Position numbers and translations under genes: made by a program
Source: Treponema socranskii subsp. paredis ATCC 35535
Lineage (GTDB): Bacteria > Spirochaetota > Spirochaetia > Treponematales > Treponemataceae
Assembly: GCA_000413015.1 (NCBI GenBank)
Contig: KE332515.1
Location: 1,945,923-2,009,922, forward strand
Direction of reading: 5' to 3'
DNA length: 64,000 nt
The notes under the pieces: model-generated
What the model was told of the DNA's origin: nothing
Databases searched by the model: none
Seen by the model: only the letters and a program-made list of their open reading frames with translations
In this document: positions 43,401 to 52,378 of the stretch, piece after piece
Position numbering within the stretch: position 1 is the stretch's first letter
How the letters are laid out: each line of letters begins with the position of its first letter

Positions 43401-46400
43401 TCGAAAGCGATGCTGCCGATTTGCAGATGAAAGCGGATACCGCCGCTTTTGCTACGGATTTCTTTTTACAAGCCGATTATACGGCGGGAGAGAAAACGGC
43501 GGCGGAGTTATACGGAACGCTCACACGTGCCTTTGAACAAAAAGAGGACTCGACGAAAAAACTCGAACTCTATGCGGAGCTTTTTTTGCTTTCATGTGCG
43601 GACAATATGACGGTTCGCATTACCGAAAGTTTTGAAAAAACCGCGGCCGCTCAGCGTACGGTTGTCGCCGCAAATGAATCGTATGAAAAAGCGCTTTCGG
43701 AACTGAAATACGCGGAAGCCGAATATGCAAAAAAGGTTGACGAATGCAATGCGTCGTATGCGGCGCTTGAAAAATTCCGGACAGCCAAACGCTGTGCTCA
43801 AGCGGTATACGATTGGGCGGCGAGTATCTATCTTGAAAATATCGGAACTAATACGCATGAAAGTTATATAACGCCGAAAGAGCGGCTTTCAAAAGCGGCG
43901 TACGCAAAAGAGCGGGCGGCGTTTTCGATTCGTGTGTTGGAAAATATAATTGCGGAAAAACGCGGGACGGCGGATCTTCCTGCAGAAAATGATGAAATCG
44001 AAGCGTATAAAAAAGCCGACCGCGCGTATTATGAACGACTTGTTCTTCAGTATGAACTTCATAAAGATTCCCGGGAAAAAGAAAAAAAGCTTTTCGATGC
44101 GGAAGCTGCAGAACTCGAAGCCCGATCGGCAGTGAGCGTGGCGTCGGATTATACGAATGAAGAAAAACTCGTACATATTTCAAAAGGCGAAAACGGATGG
44201 AACTATGCGCTTTCTCATCGTATCGTTGCCGAAGAAAAAAGCGAAACGCATTTTGAAAAACGCCGGCAACTTAAAAATTACGTATCCGGTGACGAAGAGC
44301 CTAAAGAAAGCGATTATGAAGAAGTTGAGATTCCCGTTACCAGAAGGTGGACGGAATACAATATTCATCCGACTTCTTATGCAGGCGCCGACAATGCCGC
44401 CGAACAAAAAAAATATTTTACCGACGGCGACGAAGCGGCGGTAGAAACCGTATCGAGAGGAAGGGTTAAGCGGACTGCCGTGGAGAGCGAAGCCGTACAA
44501 TGGCTTTCATCGCTGTGGAGCAGGGGGCATCGGTACGCCGAAAGCGTGATTCTTGCCGCGATGTATTTGCAGTATCGATGCGGCAATAAAGTAAAAATTT
44601 TGCAAAGCGCTTCCGAACATCGTTTTGCCATACCGAATGTCAAATCGGAACACGGAATCGATGTATACGGAATGTACAAGCAGTATCGCGAAGATGTTTT
44701 ATGGGATGCATACGATTCGGTTGTCAAAGCCGGAGGCGAAAGCGATATAGCGAAATGTATTTTATTCAGGAACAGCGGCAATATCCTCGGTGCGGGGATC
44801 GAAGAATATGAAACGAATATTTTAAAAGAGCGCTCCCTCGAACGGCTCGGCAGCGCCATGTATAGGATAGAGCGCCAAAACACTTGTTTCAAATGGATTT
44901 TTTGGGGAATCTTTTCGATGCGCAACGCAACCGGAAAATATGCGTATTCGGTCGTAGGAAAATGCTATTCCTATGAAAAAAGCGCAGAGGCGGTCAATAT
45001 CAAAAAACGCGAAAATATCGCCCAAGCGCTCAATATGTTGAAAGAAGCGGAAAATACGCGAAAAGCCGCTTCGGCCGATTATGTCGCGCTTTATAAAGGT
45101 GCGCCTCAAAACGGCAAGCAGACCGCAAAAACAATGCGGGATATGTTCGCCGGAAACGATACGGTTTCCCCCACGATCCTCGATGAAATTGTCGATGAGG
45201 CGGATGAAAATGCAAGCTATTCGAACGCCCTCGATTTTATCGATAAAACGGTAAACGAGTATAAAGCGAAAAAAGACGAAGCCGCGTTTGTGCTGGCCGA
45301 AAAACGGAAAGAACTTTTTGAAGCGCAAAAAAAAGCTTCGGCCGCCTATTATGCATACGGTGAAAAAAATAAAACGATAGACGAGGAGACCCGTGCCGAA
45401 TTGCGGAAACTCGCTTTGGAATCGTCGGACGCACGATTGAGTGCCGAAGCGCGCAAAAGAGCCGCTGAAAAATATGCGGTGTCGGCTGCGGAAAAATTTT
45501 CCGTGACGGAAGAAGAAAAACGGCTGTTCGCAGAATATGCCGAAAAGGCATGGGGTAGGGGCACGTACGACAGCATCGGTTTTATTAAATCGCTCGGAAA
45601 TTATTATAACGATTATCGTGAAAATAATCGAAATGATTTTTCACGTAAGGGGGAGACTTACGATGAGTATATCGGAAACGAGCTGCTCCGTTTCGCCGAA
45701 GTTAAAATCGGAACGGAAAATGCATGGCGCTACGATGCGTATAAAATCGAATTGACGAAAAATGCTGATGCGGCGAAGACCGAATATAAAAACGCACTCG
45801 AACAGCTTAACGATATTGCCGTGCTGGCAAGCGACGAGTGGGCAAAAGCGCAGGAAAGAATGAATGTGCAGTACAACACGTGGCGGCACGAATTTGTGCA
45901 AACGTATAAAGCCGCACAAAGCGAGTGGGAATCGAATTACGATACGTTTTTATCGCAAAAACAGGAATGGATAAACGGAATGTATTCCGATGCAGCAGCC
46001 GAAACGGATCTTCGTGAGGATGAGGAAGAGCAAAAACGCGCGGAAAAACTTGCCGAAGCGCGGAACGCCGTGCGGAAGACGCTTCCGAAAACGATTGTCG
46101 ACGGTAAAAAATATATCGAAGCGCTGCTCGGGGAGACGCTTATCGGTAAGCTCGAAGCGCACAGCGGTGTTTTGGAAAAGCGCATTGAATCGATTTCATT
46201 TGCCGCTTCTCGCTGCAGTCAGCCATCGTCCGATATCGAAATCGCATACCGTGCGGCGGAAGTGCTTGCCGTAACAAACCGAGATTTGCAGCAGGCGGCT
46301 GTCCGCATTGCCGCGCAGCAAGCCGAACACAATCTTATAAAAAGCCGCGATCGATATGCCGCTCTCGTTCACGAGCAGAATAAAAAGCTTGAAGATTATG

Positions 46401-49375
46401 TGTTCGATACCGTACTTGATTCCGGATACACGGTGAGCGGTAAAATTATTAAACGGCGTGCGGTTATCGATTCGAATTTTTGGGGCGTTACGGAAGTCGT
46501 GCAGACCGTACATCCGTACGAGTGGTATGTAGGTACGGCTCCGGACATCGGCATAGATACGAAAGCGCTTTTTAATGCCGATACCGCCGTTGCCGATTAT
46601 CTTATGGCCGCGGCGCATGAAAATCTTTCCGCATGGTATAAGCGCGTTTTCGGTGAAGGCGGCGAATTTGAAAAGCATCGAGGTGAAAAGCCTGTGTTTA
46701 AAAGGGGTGGCGATTTCAATATTAAAAAAGGCCGGGATGCAAATATTGAAACGCAGGGCAGCGGAGAAATCGGCCTTGTCATGCTGGATATTTTATGGAA
46801 TGATATTGAAGAAAATTACGGTTGGAACGAACTTGCAAAGCCCGATTGGGATCAAAAGCTGTGGAGCGGGAATTCTTTTTTAGGTATGGATCCGCCGAGC
46901 GTACGGACGGTGACGACGGTTGCCGCAGCGGCCGCGGCGACGATTGTAAGTGCGGTGTGTACGTGGGGTACTGCCGCGCCGGTAGTGGCCGCCTTGTGTT
47001 CGGCAGCGGTTGCAAGCGCGATAACGATGAGCAACGAACTTTTGTTTGCCGCCCTCGATTTAGGCGGCGGCTATAAAACAGCTGACGAGATCGGCAAGAG
47101 CCTTGCGATGAGCGCGGTTACGAGCGTAATCGGTGCGGCAGGAGGAGCCGGTGCCGCGGGAGCCGGAATTTTGGGCGGCTTTGCGGGAGCAGTATTGAAA
47201 ACCGGCATCAGCGTTTCGGGAGAGCTTACGGGAAAATTCGTTACCGGCGGCATCGCGACCAATTGGAACTGGAGCGAAATGGGCAAACAATGGGACGATT
47301 GGAATGATTGGAAGGGGACGGTGATAGGTATGACCGGAAATATCGTCACCAACGGTTTTGAAACCGCGATGCTCGGAGATACGATTGCAAAAGGGGGAAA
47401 GGTAATCGGATATACAAGAGCGACCGGTTTTAACAGCGGACAAATCGGTCAAATAAAAACGCTTGCCGGAACCCTGGGCAATTTGACCGGAAGTGCGATG
47501 GAACTCGGCATAAACGGCGAAACGACTGTCAATATATTGAATACGAGTAATTTTCTTGCAAAGACGAAATTGGCCGGAGCATCGAGCGGATTGCTTGCGT
47601 TGACGTTCGGTAATAAAGGCGTACGTACGGAAATAAGCGCGGCAGGACGTAATTACAGTATTACGGAAATAGCGAATACGATAAGCGGTACGAAAGCGGC
47701 GGGTATTGTGCTGCGGACGAACGCGTATGAACGAGAGAACGGATCGGGTACGGGCACGGCGCTTCGCAGTCAATACGGATTCGGAGATAAAATGGCGCGG
47801 CAGCAGGCGGATGATATTCTGCACGGCAGAGCAAAGCTGATAAAGGACGGCGGTTCCGTGACGGCCGGAGGCCGCGCAAAAACAATATTTGACGGCAAAC
47901 GAAAAATATATATCAACGGCAGTAATTTGGACGGAACGGTTGAAAGCGCGCTTGCTATGGGTATAACGCTTCAGCACGAAGCGTACCGGGACGGGGTTAC
48001 CGAATCGAGTGCGGCACAACAGGCGGAGACGCTGCAGGCCGTCTACAAGCATACGGAAATGGCGCTTCGGATGATGAGTGACGGTATGACCGGCGCTATG
48101 ATGGAGGGTGTGTTATCGCGTATGACCGAGTTGCGAAGCGATATCGGAAACTATAATCGATATATGTTTGCAATGGCACGGGCGGGAGAAGACGAGGCGA
48201 AACAGAGGGAAGCGTACGAACAATATGCGGCGTATGTGGATGAGATGTATGATTCGAGCGGAGATTATTGGAAGTTAAAAATGTACGCGGACGGTACGCA
48301 TAAAATCATATTCGACGGCAAAAAAGAATTAAGTATCGATTATGTAAATGCAAAAGGAGAAGTAATCAGTACGATGAAACCCGACGGCCAGGATATGAGC
48401 GATGTCGGTATGGCAGGTTCGTTGGTAAAAATATTGGGCATAGAACGTGCAGAGCAGCTGCTCGGAAGCAGTTATCGTAACACGGATTTATACAGTGCGC
48501 AGACATTGAAAGATGTCCTAAATCTGTCTGACGATCAAATAGCCCGTATCCGGCGCAGCGGTTCGCTTGCCGGCATAAAACTGACGAATTCGCAAAAGCA
48601 AAGTCTCCTAGGAGAAGCGTTGATGAATAAAGCCGGTGCGTCGTGGGAAGCAGGTAAAGGTTGGCAAAATACGTCGAATATTGCGATGACGATTGTAAAC
48701 GGGCAAGTTGCCGGTAATATTATGGCGGAAGTACGGAACGGAAAATATCTGTATTCCACCGTCAATGCGACAGTATATCGCAATCCCGATTCATGGAAAT
48801 CCGTTTCAAGCGAAGACGGACAATCATGGAAAAGTAATACCGAGTATTACGGACGTGATTATATCTTATATGAAAAACAGGGAATAAATTACGACGGGTA
48901 CGATTCGCTGCTTTTAGGTAAATACCAAACCGTCGATAATTTGACAAAGAATGACGATAAACATAATCGAAATCAAGCGTATTATGATGAGGCGAGACAA
49001 ACATGGATTCAAGGGAATACGGTGAATTCTTCTTTCAATATGGGGTATTATACCGATTGGAGAGGAACTTCGTGTTTTGAAAACAATGTGCTCGTATTAA
49101 ACAATACGTCGACGATTGGCGGAACGATGATCGGAAACTTCGGCTGCGAATATAACCTTTATACCGATAGATGGCTTGCACATGATGATTCGCGTAATCT
49201 TGATAATATTTGGACAGCTTGGAAGCATCAATATTCCGACGGCTGTTTTGTAACTACGCGTGAAAATCAAAGGCGCCTTTTGGAAAAATTGCAGAAATGG
49301 GGATTGGCGGGAGGTTATCAAATAACCGGTACTATAGTGGGACAAAAATACAAAAAATATAACGGAGTGAAGTAA
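40445..49375 (+). CDS. Giant secreted coiled-coil protein with L,D-transpeptidase-like C-terminal motif
   Basis: A 2976-residue protein with a signal peptide (about residues 1-24, ending VPA-HE). Residues about 30 to 2100 are charged, Ala/Lys/Glu-rich and mostly coiled coil (for example IQRAREKLEAAYKNLEAAKE). Residues about 2150-2260 are a Gly/Ala-rich hydrophobic section (VIGAAGGAGAAGAGILGGFA) that could insert in a membrane. Near 2510 is a metal-site-like HEAYRDG. The end has His2913, 17 residues, then Ser-Asp-Gly-Cys2934-Phe, resembling the Hx(14-17)[ST]HGC active site of L,D-transpeptidases with one His replaced by Asp. The layout is that of a large toxin-like or surface exoprotein. The activity is inference. 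AGGAGG is donated by repeat B. Confidence 0.8.
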   Translation: MNEKLTRATAALLMFVYCVSIVPAHEIASGLAAGKVRIDYYLNRAEKTYDENEWKRLAEEGVLVSLAAWERMTLALKEQNADEWNTLRSEAKLYYENTVAKRYADMIRDRFARSHEAKISSELSRRLKEKINNFDSSGYTLAETAKLYDDWNEESRKIIDEYLAGYDTGNFSETVRREAEMLSMIEGKRLISRFMKDEHSLKAEKAKEAAAAIAEDLTKKTYGETERDMNELFAAFEKRITAPDAQSADKDAFLSRFKEVFNKGLAKWEDAERAFLKDRLTWENEAQQTYEESEKIWEAAKKTLSDKKAEWEKSIEERIRKFEREIGEKNKEYENEINTLLENYRATLEENASNRYAAIRMQASIYKNMRDMLASSHDGIKNWGALWGAKYNGVYSYWKTEDASDVLCNIVNGKNNIKIDIETAKRLRKNVYDWQDLYIRLLVREYDSVMAQYVTKIENLQQNINGGLQGKSFDKIDYTKSKEYNQDIIKKANTYSRIYKTHFLNDFEVQEFFEYYDKIEALKQYGNNEKTFRALMASENVKNLEKELLLYKDADESALDERTKAYIDDIKKWLAIQKTKAAGGNASQKFRSYLEKIKDTDKALSKNNNFIVLAEEIEAGTALLERYRIALSDKIRLDKTMDNLFFLTEGKTLGCGEAESALLKLKAIARAAEEEYEIAKAVDDYASVTDASREAKIETERRLHGAEKAYKAAYNEYRILCEKLSDGDIQRAREKLEAAYKNLEAAKEALSEAEKENASLMSLKSEAKRDMIERMILLFADTYLEKNTAVLQAARNYYLAKFSELEKQDLLKIEGENADEKRQDYKAAKSAVADAIRKNAAAPARAEKGSYGKVIDYIKELSILSSGLSDGARQALAEYTELYSDAEAYRYADLSGTDGKAEAAKFTEYCEKLAQYEDVFDTDALDEAQKAELHTLVFESKFLESVVRYAKKTRGTWNEKLLKNGYLNSSVFTSAEEKERIRKVLVESDAADLQMKADTAAFATDFFLQADYTAGEKTAAELYGTLTRAFEQKEDSTKKLELYAELFLLSCADNMTVRITESFEKTAAAQRTVVAANESYEKALSELKYAEAEYAKKVDECNASYAALEKFRTAKRCAQAVYDWAASIYLENIGTNTHESYITPKERLSKAAYAKERAAFSIRVLENIIAEKRGTADLPAENDEIEAYKKADRAYYERLVLQYELHKDSREKEKKLFDAEAAELEARSAVSVASDYTNEEKLVHISKGENGWNYALSHRIVAEEKSETHFEKRRQLKNYVSGDEEPKESDYEEVEIPVTRRWTEYNIHPTSYAGADNAAEQKKYFTDGDEAAVETVSRGRVKRTAVESEAVQWLSSLWSRGHRYAESVILAAMYLQYRCGNKVKILQSASEHRFAIPNVKSEHGIDVYGMYKQYREDVLWDAYDSVVKAGGESDIAKCILFRNSGNILGAGIEEYETNILKERSLERLGSAMYRIERQNTCFKWIFWGIFSMRNATGKYAYSVVGKCYSYEKSAEAVNIKKRENIAQALNMLKEAENTRKAASADYVALYKGAPQNGKQTAKTMRDMFAGNDTVSPTILDEIVDEADENASYSNALDFIDKTVNEYKAKKDEAAFVLAEKRKELFEAQKKASAAYYAYGEKNKTIDEETRAELRKLALESSDARLSAEARKRAAEKYAVSAAEKFSVTEEEKRLFAEYAEKAWGRGTYDSIGFIKSLGNYYNDYRENNRNDFSRKGETYDEYIGNELLRFAEVKIGTENAWRYDAYKIELTKNADAAKTEYKNALEQLNDIAVLASDEWAKAQERMNVQYNTWRHEFVQTYKAAQSEWESNYDTFLSQKQEWINGMYSDAAAETDLREDEEEQKRAEKLAEARNAVRKTLPKTIVDGKKYIEALLGETLIGKLEAHSGVLEKRIESISFAASRCSQPSSDIEIAYRAAEVLAVTNRDLQQAAVRIAAQQAEHNLIKSRDRYAALVHEQNKKLEDYVFDTVLDSGYTVSGKIIKRRAVIDSNFWGVTEVVQTVHPYEWYVGTAPDIGIDTKALFNADTAVADYLMAAAHENLSAWYKRVFGEGGEFEKHRGEKPVFKRGGDFNIKKGRDANIETQGSGEIGLVMLDILWNDIEENYGWNELAKPDWDQKLWSGNSFLGMDPPSVRTVTTVAAAAAATIVSAVCTWGTAAPVVAALCSAAVASAITMSNELLFAALDLGGGYKTADEIGKSLAMSAVTSVIGAAGGAGAAGAGILGGFAGAVLKTGISVSGELTGKFVTGGIATNWNWSEMGKQWDDWNDWKGTVIGMTGNIVTNGFETAMLGDTIAKGGKVIGYTRATGFNSGQIGQIKTLAGTLGNLTGSAMELGINGETTVNILNTSNFLAKTKLAGASSGLLALTFGNKGVRTEISAAGRNYSITEIANTISGTKAAGIVLRTNAYERENGSGTGTALRSQYGFGDKMARQQADDILHGRAKLIKDGGSVTAGGRAKTIFDGKRKIYINGSNLDGTVESALAMGITLQHEAYRDGVTESSAAQQAETLQAVYKHTEMALRMMSDGMTGAMMEGVLSRMTELRSDIGNYNRYMFAMARAGEDEAKQREAYEQYAAYVDEMYDSSGDYWKLKMYADGTHKIIFDGKKELSIDYVNAKGEVISTMKPDGQDMSDVGMAGSLVKILGIERAEQLLGSSYRNTDLYSAQTLKDVLNLSDDQIARIRRSGSLAGIKLTNSQKQSLLGEALMNKAGASWEAGKGWQNTSNIAMTIVNGQVAGNIMAEVRNGKYLYSTVNATVYRNPDSWKSVSSEDGQSWKSNTEYYGRDYILYEKQGINYDGYDSLLLGKYQTVDNLTKNDDKHNRNQAYYDEARQTWIQGNTVNSSFNMGYYTDWRGTSCFENNVLVLNNTSTIGGTMIGNFGCEYNLYTDRWLAHDDSRNLDNIWTAWKHQYSDGCFVTTRENQRRLLEKLQKWGLAGGYQITGTIVGQKYKKYNGVK

Positions 49376-49376
49376 T

Positions 49377-50342
49377 ATGAAAAAGATATTTTTATTGTTA
49401 GTGCTTAATTTTGTTCCTCTTTGTTTTGTTAGTGCAGATGGTACGCAGAGGCAAATCGACATATATAATAATCTGGATAAGGAATTCGATTTAGGTAAAC
49501 GTTGTTTAGAATATACGGAGATAGGAGTGGTTTCTAAAAGAGATAATATCGTTATTATTAAAACGTGGTCCGATAATTATTATATCAAAAAAATCGATTT
49601 AGATAATATCGATAAGGATATGTACGGCTATTATTTTTTTGAATATAATAAACGGAAATATCTGGCAATCTACGGATCGAATATGTTTTTTTCATTCGAT
49701 TATTTATCTCCGAATATATCGAATGCTTATAAGCCGGGCTTATCGATTAAAGAAGCTCCCTTTGCATTTATGCAATATATAAAGCCTGATAATTTCGAAT
49801 CATTTGTAAAAGAGGTGGCTCGATATAAAAGGGATGCCTTGGAATCTTGGAATGCGATACCTCAATTTTCAATAAAAAAAATCGAAGCATCGTCATGGTA
49901 TAATGAACCGATGAAATCAGGAATCGTTTCTTATAGACCAGATTATCTCAATATGATTTTTCATGAAGAAGCGTTTTTAACTAATTTCCTTCTCCGCAAT
50001 CCGTGGGTACCGGGAAAGGAAAACAATCCGGCCGGTATCGGAGAATCGCTTACGATCGAATTTGCCGAACCGAAAGATAATATCGTCGTTTTGAACGGTT
50101 ACGTCGATTTGGAAAAGCGCTACCTTTACAAAGCGAACAACCGTGTCAAAACCGCCGTCGTCACTTCGCTCGATGAAGGCAATCCGTTCGAATTTGAATA
50201 TCGGTTTGAAGATTTTGTGCATTTTGCGGAGATAGATTTTCCTGTGAAAGTTTCTAAAGTACGCTTTACGATTAAAGACGTATACAACGGCGAAAAATGG
50301 AACGATACGTGCATTACCGCTGTCATTACGCGGCGCGATTAG
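49377..50342 (+). CDS. Secreted partner protein with NADase-type glycan-binding domain
   Basis: A 321-residue protein starting one base after the giant gene's stop, with a signal peptide (MKKIFLLLVLNFVPLCFVSA). Residues about 20-200 are unrecognised, AT-rich in DNA and full of Ile, Asn, Tyr and Lys. Residues about 203-321 match the discoidin-like NADase-type glycan-binding domain of spirochaete proteins: NPWVPGKENNPAGIGESLTI, VVLNGYVDLEKRYLYKANNR, and the end DVYNGEKWNDTCITAV. The DNA becomes noticeably more GC-rich near 49980, at the domain junction. Its position suggests a dedicated partner or periplasmic immunity/anchor protein for the giant protein (inference). Confidence 0.75.
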   Translation: MKKIFLLLVLNFVPLCFVSADGTQRQIDIYNNLDKEFDLGKRCLEYTEIGVVSKRDNIVIIKTWSDNYYIKKIDLDNIDKDMYGYYFFEYNKRKYLAIYGSNMFFSFDYLSPNISNAYKPGLSIKEAPFAFMQYIKPDNFESFVKEVARYKRDALESWNAIPQFSIKKIEASSWYNEPMKSGIVSYRPDYLNMIFHEEAFLTNFLLRNPWVPGKENNPAGIGESLTIEFAEPKDNIVVLNGYVDLEKRYLYKANNRVKTAVVTSLDEGNPFEFEYRFEDFVHFAEIDFPVKVSKVRFTIKDVYNGEKWNDTCITAVITRRD

Positions 50343-50419
50343 AAGCCGGGACTGTCGAAAAGCAACCGCTTTTGAGACACCCGTATTACCGCCGTTAGCA
50401 GACGGCGCGATTAACACCG

Positions 50420-50499
50420 CCGAGCGGCGTATCTCTTTGCCGCTCGGTCGCTTTCTTCGGATTTTGATCGGTATACCCGCCGCATTCGTTTGCGGCGGG
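50420..50499. terminator. Two strong hairpins between convergent genes
   Basis: CCGAGCGGC (50420-50428) pairs with GCCGCTCGG (50439-50447), and CCCGCCGCA (50476-50484) pairs with TGCGGCGGG (50491-50499). Both are perfect 9-bp stems. U-tracts are poor, so termination strength is uncertain. Confidence 0.45.
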
Positions 50500-50530
50500 A
50501 AACCCGCGCGCGATTCAACATCCGCACCGC

Positions 50531-51355
50531 CTATTTCAACGCGCCGTATTTGCACCTTGCGCGGCACTCTCCGCAGCGGATGCATTCGCGGTCATTTACT
50601 TTGCACGTATCCATTTTGCACAATGCGATGCAGGCGTTACAGCTGACGCATTTCGATTCGTCGACGCGGATTCCGAAAATCGCGAATTTATTAAAAAAAG
50701 AATACACCGCGCCGAGCGGGCAAAAAAATCTGCAAAAGGGGCGGAACATAAAAATCGACCACATGATGAATACGGCGGCGACGGCGGCTTTCCACGTAAA
50801 AAGCATGCCGGCCGCACTCCGAAGTTGTTCGTTCAGCAAAACGAGCGGTACGCCGGCTCCGACCGTTCCCGCGGGGCACACGAATTTGCAAAAAAAAGGC
50901 GCGCCGAGTCCGTCTTTAAAATAAAACGCGAGCGGCAGCGCGATGCACAAAACAAGCAAAAGCGCGTATTTGAAAAGCGAGAGCTTTCTTGTAAGCGCGA
51001 AGGTTCGTTTTGTTCTTATTATTTTTTTTGAAGGAATTTTATACAGCAGTTCCTGCACCAATCCTGCGGGGCAGATAAAGCCGCACACGACGCGACCGAA
51101 AAGCGTTCCGATGAGCAAAAAAAAGCCGGTGATAAAAAACGGCAGCTGTCCGTTTGCAAGCGTGTTTTGCAGGGAACCGAGCGGGCATGCGGCGACGGCG
51201 CCGGGGCACGAATAGCAGTTTAAGCCGGGTACGCATACGGTTTTCAACGGTGAATGCGAAATGCCGCCTGAAAACCAGCGTTTTACATCCGCGTTGTATA
51301 TGAGCATTGAGATAAATTGAATCGCCTTTCTGTGTCTCGTCTGTTTTTTATCCAA
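50531..51355 (-). CDS. Membrane polyferredoxin (NapH/CcoG-like 4Fe-4S protein)
   Basis: A 274-residue inner-membrane protein with about four membrane helices. NapH-like cysteine motifs lie between the helices, CGFICPAGLVQEL and CRFFCPLGAVYSFFNKF. Two C-terminal ferredoxin motifs follow: CVSCNACIALC and CIRCGECRARC. An N-terminal CYSCPGAVAACP adds further cysteines. Such proteins pass electrons across or along the membrane. It overlaps the CxxC peptide gene by eight bases and forms one operon with it and tlpA, which points to an envelope thiol-redox pathway delivering electrons outward. The precise donor and acceptor are not known. Confidence 0.86.
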   Translation of the reverse strand: MDKKQTRHRKAIQFISMLIYNADVKRWFSGGISHSPLKTVCVPGLNCYSCPGAVAACPLGSLQNTLANGQLPFFITGFFLLIGTLFGRVVCGFICPAGLVQELLYKIPSKKIIRTKRTFALTRKLSLFKYALLLVLCIALPLAFYFKDGLGAPFFCKFVCPAGTVGAGVPLVLLNEQLRSAAGMLFTWKAAVAAVFIMWSIFMFRPFCRFFCPLGAVYSFFNKFAIFGIRVDESKCVSCNACIALCKMDTCKVNDRECIRCGECRARCKYGALK

Positions 51356-51530
51356 TGCCTATACACTCCATGCAGATAAAGACGGCTTTGCGGAAAATCG
51401 AATCGTTGTCTCCGCGGAAAAAGCCGACGATAATAAACACCGCCGCTGCGGCTATGAGAACGATGCGCAGCAGCGTATGCTTTTTTTCGGAGCGGCCGTC
51501 TTTTACGGAAAGTTTTTTTTCAGTTTGCAT
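51348..51530 (-). CDS. CD1871A-like CXXC-motif small membrane protein
   Basis: A 60-residue protein starting at 51530 (MQTEKKLSVKDGRSEKKH), with one transmembrane helix (TLLRIVLIAAAAVFIIVGFF) and the C-terminal signature FICMECIGIG. This ending, CxxCIGIG, is typical of the small CD1871A family, which occurs beside TlpA-like thioredoxins and 4Fe-4S membrane proteins. It overlaps tlpA at one end and the polyferredoxin gene at the other. A role as a membrane dithiol relay between the ferredoxin and TlpA is plausible, but it is inference from gene order. Confidence 0.85.
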   Translation of the reverse strand: MQTEKKLSVKDGRSEKKHTLLRIVLIAAAAVFIIVGFFRGDNDSIFRKAVFICMECIGIG

Positions 51531-52017
51531 ATTTTCCGACAAAACGCTGCAATTCCGCGGGGGACATCGCACCGACGCGGATTTTTTCGATTTTTCCGTC
51601 CGGCGAAATCAGTATGCTCGTCGGAATGCCCTGAATAAAATACGAACCTGCGATGGAGCCGTCTTTGTCGAGACCGCCGGGGAAAGTGTAATTATTTTTT
51701 TTCATAAAAGCATCGCGCGATTTTTCCGTGTCGGAAATGCACACTGCAAGGAATGCGATGCGCGAAGACGAATCGAGTTTTGAAGCGAATGCGTTCATTT
51801 CAGGCAATTCGGTACGGCAGGGTCCGCACCACGTCGCCCAAAAATGGAGAAGCACCGCTTTGCCCTTATAGTCGGAAAGTTTTACCTGCTGTCCCGTCGA
51901 AAGCGTGAGCGAAAAATCGGGAGCCGTTTTGCCTTCTTTGGCGCTTTGCGCAAAGATCGGAGATGCTGCTGCGATCGCAATTATCGATGCGATTAAAAAA
52001 GATTTTAAATATTTCAT
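51520..52017 (-). CDS. TlpA/ResA-type thioredoxin-like protein
   Basis: A 165-residue periplasmic thioredoxin-fold protein. The ATG at 52017 gives a signal peptide (MKYLKSFLIASIIAIAAASP, then IFA-Q). The AhpC/TSA-type fold is seen in TAPDFSLTLSTGQQVKLSDY, the active site is HFWATWCGPCRTELPEM (WCGPC), and the cis-proline loop is IQGIPTSILISPDGKI. TlpA/ResA proteins reduce disulfides in the envelope, for instance in cytochromes or other thiol enzymes. It is the first gene of the operon with the CxxC peptide and polyferredoxin, which probably supply its electrons. Confidence 0.9.
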   Translation of the reverse strand: MKYLKSFLIASIIAIAAASPIFAQSAKEGKTAPDFSLTLSTGQQVKLSDYKGKAVLLHFWATWCGPCRTELPEMNAFASKLDSSSRIAFLAVCISDTEKSRDAFMKKNNYTFPGGLDKDGSIAGSYFIQGIPTSILISPDGKIEKIRVGAMSPAELQRFVGKYAN

Positions 52018-52171
52018 GTATGAAAAGATAACAAATATGAAACGGAAAATCAAGTTTAAAATACCGGTTGGACCGGGAATTTATATTATTTCCGTTTTAA
52101 ATTCGAAAAATAATTCTGAAAGAGATTTCAAAAATTATACTATTTCAATAAAACCCTTGAATATTAACAAA

Positions 52172-52366
52172 TTATTTTTTACCTACCCAAAATATATAAA
52201 ACATTAACAGCGTACATATTGTTACAAACGTTAAGATATGCTGCAAAATTCTAAACTTATGATACAAAGGTTTTTCCTTCATATAGCCTCTACAAAGTCC
52301 CAATAATATACAAAAACCGGCCAATATTTTTATTAAAAATATAAGAATTTTCATTTTGAACCGCAT
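52172..52366 (-). CDS. Hypothetical small membrane protein
   Basis: A 64-residue hydrophobic protein with two predicted membrane helices (ILIFLIKILAGFCILLGLC, and ILTFVTICTLLMFYIFWVG) joined by a basic loop. The AT-rich composition differs from flanking genes. It sits 12 bases downstream of another small membrane protein gene on the same strand. No Shine-Dalgarno is evident, so coupling to that gene is likely. No family is recognised. Confidence 0.5.
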   Translation of the reverse strand: MRFKMKILIFLIKILAGFCILLGLCRGYMKEKPLYHKFRILQHILTFVTICTLLMFYIFWVGKK

Positions 52367-52378
52367 CTGCAAGAATTC

